64,000 nucleotides of DNA from positions 1-64,000 of the forward strand of contig CAVRFM010000020.1 in assembly GCA_963720375.1 (NCBI GenBank). The letters are read 5' to 3'. This DNA comes from JAPLHP01 sp963720375 (GTDB lineage: Bacteria; Chloroflexota; Dehalococcoidia; UBA2247; RBG-13-53-26). Position numbers and translations under genes: made by a program. This document shows, piece by piece, positions 59,993 to 64,000 of this stretch. The notes beneath the pieces were generated by a model, which had not been told where the DNA came from, did not search any database, and saw only the letters and a list, made by a program, of their open reading frames with translations. Positions within the stretch are counted from its first letter, which is position 1. The number at the start of each line of letters is the position of its first letter.

Positions 59993-60001
59993 TGTTATAA
60001 T
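59993..60001 (+). promoter_or_regulatory. Extended -10 promoter of ftsH
   Basis: TGTTATAAT (TGn plus TATAAT) ends 28 bases before the ATG at 60030. Earlier in-frame ATGs at 59937 and 59982 would lie upstream of the expected start of transcription. Confidence 0.6.
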
Positions 60002-60029
60002 TGCTTATGCCGGGCAACCAGAGTATCAG

Positions 60030-61868
60030 ATGAAAATCGGACGACAACAAGCTCTTGCTTACCTGCTCATTATGGCGATCATAGTGGTGCTGGTGATCGC
60101 TTTCTTCCCCAGGGGCGCGAAGGTACCAACGGGCAGCTTTGACCAGGCAGTTGCACTGGTTAAGAATACTGAAGCCAGTGGAGGCAACGCAACCATTGTA
60201 CAGAATGGTAATTCCATTACAGTCGTTGTCGATAACCAGGACAAGTTCAAGGCAGTTTTTATTGGAAGCACTCTTGAACTGCGACAGTATCTTGTGGACG
60301 CAGGAGTAGATCTGAGTGCTGTGAACTTGCAACCTGAGCAGAATTCCGGCTTTGACTGGGGTGGATTGCTCATCACACTTATACCGGTGTTTCTGCTTGT
60401 TGGCTTGTTTTGGTATCTGCTGCGGGGTGCTCGAGGTGCTAATAGCCAGGCCTTCAACTTTAGCCGCAGCCGTGCCCGACTGTTTAGTGCCGCGAAACCC
60501 ACGGTTACCTTTGCTGATGTGGCTGGGGTGGACGAGGCTAAACAAGAGTTGCAGGAGATAGTAGAATTCCTTAAGTCCCCGGAGAAGTTTGTTGCCTTGG
60601 GAGCGCGCATACCTCGGGGGGTACTGTTGATAGGCCCCCCCGGCACGGGTAAGACTTTGCTGGCACGGGCCATTGCTGGGGAGGCGGGGGTACCCTTCTT
60701 CTCGATTAGCGGCAGTGAATTTGTGGAAATGTTTGTTGGTGTCGGTGCTTCCAGGGTTAGAGACCTTTTCGATCAGGCTAAGAGAAATGCTCCCTGTATC
60801 GTTTTTGTTGATGAAATCGATGCTGTGGGTCGTCAGCGTGGGGCTGGGCTGGGGGGCGGACACGATGAAAGAGAGCAAACCCTCAATCAAATTCTTGTCG
60901 AGATGGATGGCTTTGATACGTCTACCAACATCATTGTACTCGCTGCTACTAACCGGCCCGATATACTGGACCCTGCTCTGCTTCGCCCCGGCCGCTTTGA
61001 CCGACAGGTAATCCTGGATCGCCCTGACATTAATGGCAGGAAAGGGATACTGCAGGTTCATGTCAAAGGCAAGCCAGTAGAAGATTCGATGAGCCTGGAT
61101 ACGATCGCCAAACAGACAGCGGGCTTCAGCGGTGCCGACCTGGCTAATCTGGTTAACGAAGCTGCCATTCTGGCAGCCAGACGTGGCAAGAAGGTTATTA
61201 GCCTGGTCGAATTTGAGGAGTCTATTGATCGTGTCATTGCGGGACCTGAGAGGAAGAGTCGGATAATAAGTCCAAAAGAGAAGGAGATGACCGCATGTCA
61301 TGAGGCAGGACATGCCTTGGTGGCGAAGAAGCTTCCTAATGCCGATCCGGTACACAAGATTTCCATTGTTGCCCGTGGCATGATGGGTGGTTATACTAGG
61401 CTCTTGCCTACCGAGGATCGTTATATACTGACGCGGTCCCAGCTTATGGACCAGTTGTCTGTGTTACTCGCTGGTCATGTTGCTGAGGAGATAGTGTTCA
61501 ATGAGAAGACCACTGGGCCCCACGACGATATTGAGAGGGTCACTAAGATCGCCCGTGCGATGGTGACTGAATATGGCATGAGCGATAACCTGGAGTTGCG
61601 TACCTTCGGGCATAAGGAGGAATTGGTCTTCCTCGGCAAAGAGATTTCAGAGCAGAGGAACTATAGTGAGAGAGTATCCCTGGAGATTGACAGGGAAGTT
61701 CGTGCCGTCATCCAAAAGGCTTATGATGTGACCAAGAACATTCTGACAGAGAACAAAGCGAAGTTGCAGCAGATAGCTCAGAGGTTGATTACTGAAGAGA
61801 CTATCGAGGGTGAAACCCTGGAGAAGCTGTTCAACGAACCTGTCCCCGCGGCTTCTGCACAGGCGTAG
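60030..61868 (+). CDS. ftsH: ATP-dependent zinc metalloprotease FtsH
   Basis: FtsH is a membrane-bound AAA protease that degrades misfolded and regulatory membrane and cytosolic proteins. The 612-residue protein has two membrane helices (about 8-25 and 108-130), Walker A GPPGTGKT (near 205), Walker B with CIVFVDEIDAVGRQR, the SRH region and the zinc site HEAGHALVA (near 424) with a downstream Asp. The start at 60030 (MKIGRQQALAYLLIM) is chosen from the promoter position. Confidence 0.97.
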   Translation: MKIGRQQALAYLLIMAIIVVLVIAFFPRGAKVPTGSFDQAVALVKNTEASGGNATIVQNGNSITVVVDNQDKFKAVFIGSTLELRQYLVDAGVDLSAVNLQPEQNSGFDWGGLLITLIPVFLLVGLFWYLLRGARGANSQAFNFSRSRARLFSAAKPTVTFADVAGVDEAKQELQEIVEFLKSPEKFVALGARIPRGVLLIGPPGTGKTLLARAIAGEAGVPFFSISGSEFVEMFVGVGASRVRDLFDQAKRNAPCIVFVDEIDAVGRQRGAGLGGGHDEREQTLNQILVEMDGFDTSTNIIVLAATNRPDILDPALLRPGRFDRQVILDRPDINGRKGILQVHVKGKPVEDSMSLDTIAKQTAGFSGADLANLVNEAAILAARRGKKVISLVEFEESIDRVIAGPERKSRIISPKEKEMTACHEAGHALVAKKLPNADPVHKISIVARGMMGGYTRLLPTEDRYILTRSQLMDQLSVLLAGHVAEEIVFNEKTTGPHDDIERVTKIARAMVTEYGMSDNLELRTFGHKEELVFLGKEISEQRNYSERVSLEIDREVRAVIQKAYDVTKNILTENKAKLQQIAQRLITEETIEGETLEKLFNEPVPAASAQA

Positions 61869-61883
61869 CTGGAGCGAAGCCTG

Positions 61884-62276
61884 TTGATCGAGATAACTCA
61901 GGATCCCATCCTTCCCGAAGCGGCCATAAATTGCGTCCGTAATAATGCCTATGGTGCAGTAATTGCTTACGTGGGCACAGTGCGAGACATGTCTCATGGC
62001 AAAAAGGTTCTCTTCTTGGAACACCAGGACTCCTTGAAGGAACTAGCACGAAAGGAATTGGAGCGGATAGCTGGGGAGATCCAGGTTAAGTGGAGCCTGG
62101 ATGATGTAGTCATATTTCATAGGATTGGCAAGTTGAGGGTTGGGGAGATTCTGCTGGTTGTTGCCATAGGTGCCCCTCATCGGCAAGAGGCTTTTGAGGC
62201 TTGCCAGTATGCTGTTGATCAGTTTAAGCAGGTGGCATCAAGGTGGACGACCGAGGTTACAGCAGAAGATGAATAG
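61884..62276 (+). CDS. MoaE-like molybdopterin synthase large subunit
   Basis: The 130-residue protein (TTG start) has the MoaE pattern AVIAYVGTVRDMSHGK, VVIFHRIGKLRVGEILLVVAIGAPHRQEAFEACQYAVDQFKQ. MoaE with MoaD inserts sulfur into precursor Z during molybdopterin synthesis. The typical C-terminal PIWKKE motif reads SRWTTEVT here, so one of the usual active-site Lys residues is absent; the Lys in FKQ remains. It lies 15 bases after ftsH, and no moaD is in view. Confidence 0.85.
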   Translation: MIEITQDPILPEAAINCVRNNAYGAVIAYVGTVRDMSHGKKVLFLEHQDSLKELARKELERIAGEIQVKWSLDDVVIFHRIGKLRVGEILLVVAIGAPHRQEAFEACQYAVDQFKQVASRWTTEVTAEDE

Positions 62277-62297
62277 GTCAGCAGCCCCTCGCTTTAA

Positions 62298-63251
62298 TCA
62301 ACTCTTGCGTTCCGTTACATAGCCTGCCAGGTCGGTCAGAGAGTTATAGACAGTATTTCGAGGCAATCGCTCCAGGGCGGAGCATGCCCGAGAGGTGAAA
62401 TCCTGGGCGATTCTGTAGCCTTCATCAAGGACAGAGGAGTTATAGACCATCTCCATAAGTTGCTTTGTGCCCCTCCTACTATCTTTCTCAAATGCCTCCC
62501 TTACCTCATCGCTTTCAGGACGCTCAAAGAGAAGTATCACAGGTAGGGTGAAAATACCTTTGGATAGGTCGCTGGCTACGGGCTTTCCTAATGTTTCCTT
62601 CTGCCCCACAAAATCGAGAATGTCGTCTACGATCTGAAAACTCATTCCGAGATTGTAGCCGTAGCTCTTGAGAGATTGCACTACCTCCTCAGGGGCTTTG
62701 CTCAGCACTGCACCTGATTCAGTAGCAGCGGCGAAGAGGGAAGCTGTCTTATCGCCAATTGTCTGGAAATAACGCTCTCTGCTTTTGTTGAAGATGCTGA
62801 TGGACTCTTCAATCTCGCCCGTGCATATGGTCATCAGGGTCTGCGCAAAGAGTTTTATCACTCGGATATTCCTTGTTTCTGCTACCATTCCGGCAGAGGT
62901 GGCAAATAGGTAGTCCCCCAAGAGGACTGCATTGGAATTGCCCCAGCGGTGTTTTATGCTTGCTTTACCGCGGCGAAGTTGGGAATCATCTATAGTATCG
63001 TCATGGATTAGGGTGGCAGTGTGCAACAGTTCTACCCCTGTTGCCATAGGAAGCAGCAAATCGAGATTATACTTGTAGAATTTCCCTGTCAGTAAAGTCA
63101 GGGCTGGGCGAATTCGCTTACCTCCGTCCTTCAGGGCGTGCTTCAATTGGTCCACCATCTCCAGAGGGGCAGTTTTCGCTACTTCATCTAGTCTATCCTC
63201 TACCTGAGCCATCTCCGGTTGAACAGGCTTGAAGATCGAACCTATACTCAA
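62298..63251 (-). CDS. Polyprenyl diphosphate synthase
   Basis: The 317-residue prenyltransferase has the first Asp-rich motif DDTIDDSQLRRGKASIKHRWGN and the second DDILDFVG, typical of long-chain trans-prenyl diphosphate synthases (IspB/HepT group). It elongates allylic diphosphates with isopentenyl diphosphate for quinone or lipid carriers. Chain length cannot be read by eye. It ends 22 bases from the convergent moaE-like gene. Confidence 0.93.
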   Translation of the reverse strand: MSIGSIFKPVQPEMAQVEDRLDEVAKTAPLEMVDQLKHALKDGGKRIRPALTLLTGKFYKYNLDLLLPMATGVELLHTATLIHDDTIDDSQLRRGKASIKHRWGNSNAVLLGDYLFATSAGMVAETRNIRVIKLFAQTLMTICTGEIEESISIFNKSRERYFQTIGDKTASLFAAATESGAVLSKAPEEVVQSLKSYGYNLGMSFQIVDDILDFVGQKETLGKPVASDLSKGIFTLPVILLFERPESDEVREAFEKDSRRGTKQLMEMVYNSSVLDEGYRIAQDFTSRACSALERLPRNTVYNSLTDLAGYVTERKS

Positions 63252-63264
63252 TGGTCTCCTTTCT

Positions 63265-64000
63265 CTATACCTGTGAGGCTATCTCTTGGTTGTTTGCAAG
63301 GCCCAATCTACTGTTTTCCTCAGCTATTATCTGCTCCTCCAGCTTGGTAAACAATGGTTCGGGGGTAGCCAGTTTCTGCCCTGGCGGTATGGTGTGGAAC
63401 CCCCATTTTTCTTCTTTGAGCGTGCCTTTGAATCCCAGCATGTGGTGCAATTTCTGAGAACTGAAAGGTAAAAAGGGATAAAGGACGGTCTTCAGGCAGG
63501 AGATGATCGAAATGGAAACAAAGAGAGCGGTGGCGCAAGCCTCTCTATCCTCCTTAACTGTTTTCCAGGGGGATTTCTCATCCAGGTATCGGTTAGTCTC
63601 TTGGGCCAGAGACATAGCTGCCTTTATCCCATCCCTGAAATGACATTGAGAAAGAGAAATATCCATAGAACTGACTGTGGACTCAGCCTTTTGGAGAAGT
63701 GCCTTACTTACACTGTCAAGTTCGCCTGGAGTAGGCACACAGCCATCGAAGTGGCGATACGTGAAGGTGAGGACGCGATGCACGAGGTTCCCATAAGTGG
63801 CCACCAGTTCATCGTTGTTTCGGCGAACGAATTCCCGCCAGGAGAAATCAGCATCAGCCGTTTCGGGCATGTTGATTGACATGAGATAGCGCAATGGATC
63901 GGGATCATAGCGTTCCAGATAATCTGGTAGCCAGACTGCCCAATTGCGACTTGTAGAGAGTTTTTTACCTTCAATCGTCAGGAACTCGTTTGCAGGGACG
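63265..64000 (-). CDS. metG: Methionyl-tRNA synthetase, C-terminal part (cut by the window end)
   Basis: The gene runs off the window edge, so only the 3' 245 codons are visible. The first residues read VPANEFLTIEGKKLSTSRNWAVWLPDY, which contains the KMSKS-loop equivalent (KLSTS) of the archaeal/spirochaete-like MetRS group, then DPLRYLMSINMPET, then the alpha-helical anticodon-binding domain (DFSWREFVRRNNDELVATYGNLVHRVL, WKTVKEDREACATALF). The end is at ASQV. It charges tRNA-Met in translation. No tRNA-binding C-terminal extension is seen. Confidence 0.95.
   Translation of the reverse strand, partial: VPANEFLTIEGKKLSTSRNWAVWLPDYLERYDPDPLRYLMSINMPETADADFSWREFVRRNNDELVATYGNLVHRVLTFTYRHFDGCVPTPGELDSVSKALLQKAESTVSSMDISLSQCHFRDGIKAAMSLAQETNRYLDEKSPWKTVKEDREACATALFVSISIISCLKTVLYPFLPFSSQKLHHMLGFKGTLKEEKWGFHTIPPGQKLATPEPLFTKLEEQIIAEENSRLGLANNQEIASQV

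Noticed and set aside
1..64000. CRISPR arrays, rRNA genes, insertion-sequence transposases or prophage genes
   Set aside because: No regularly spaced repeats, transposase-like frames or rRNA-like sequence were seen while reading the window.

Overview
The window is a bacterial chromosome segment of roughly 55 percent GC by eye, packed with genes on both strands. It most resembles Chloroflexota of the Dehalococcoidia type, probably an uncultured anaerobe. This is inferred from gene content: ADP-forming acyl-CoA synthetase alpha subunits, desulforedoxins, a formate dehydrogenase fused to a glutamate-synthase-like flavoprotein module, Tat proteins, and many zinc-ribbon microproteins. No species can be named from the sequence alone. 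There are no rRNA genes, CRISPR arrays, prophage or transposase genes.

Layout. 0-9 kb: a sensor kinase/NarL response regulator pair, a DUF6602 nuclease-like protein, and a run of poorly known membrane, lipoprotein and microprotein genes with duplicated promoters and short direct repeats, then tRNA-Glu. 9-21 kb: housekeeping and metabolic genes (argC, nth, two desulforedoxins, flavodoxin, ADP-forming acyl-CoA synthetase, a folP-folK fusion followed by a PTPS-type queD homologue, Trm112-like protein, gamma carbonic anhydrase, an old-yellow-enzyme-type oxidoreductase, amidohydrolase, thpR, a DUF362 ferredoxin-like protein). 22-29 kb: a selenium island. 29-38 kb: hsp20, small zinc-ribbon genes, a second ADP-forming synthetase, and a PAS/HD-GYP signalling protein split by a frameshift. 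38.5 kb: tRNA-Sec. 38.6-45 kb: tatC, two tatA-like genes and a 1383-residue formate dehydrogenase-like fusion. 45-64 kb: mutS, plsY-like, MFS, ATP-grasp, NYN, galU, DUF5752, a frameshifted glycosyltransferase, hydrolase, speE with a PLP decarboxylase, a MrfA-like helicase, DUF503, ftsH, a moaE-like gene, a polyprenyl synthase and the 3' part of metG.

The selenium island is the most striking part. On the minus strand it reads cysteine desulfurase, yedF, DUF3343 carrier-like, selD and selB. selA is divergent, and tRNA-Sec lies 10 kb away. selD itself has an in-frame UGA at codon 18, followed by a SECIS-like hairpin, so the selenophosphate synthetase is read as a selenoprotein. The minus-strand operon has a consensus-like promoter, a leader of about 370 nt with a well-formed intrinsic terminator 60 nt before the first gene, and a plausible antiterminator. 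The leader also holds a short reading frame with a good ribosome binding site whose eighth codon is UGA, followed by another SECIS-like hairpin. This suggests, but does not prove, selenium-responsive attenuation.

Three genes (selA, the PAS/HD-GYP protein and a glycosyltransferase) are each split in a way one +1 shift would repair. Either the assembly has single-base errors or these are real lesions or recoding sites. Several promoters match TTGACA-N17/18-(TGn)TATAAT, and at least two appear to drive leaderless mRNAs.
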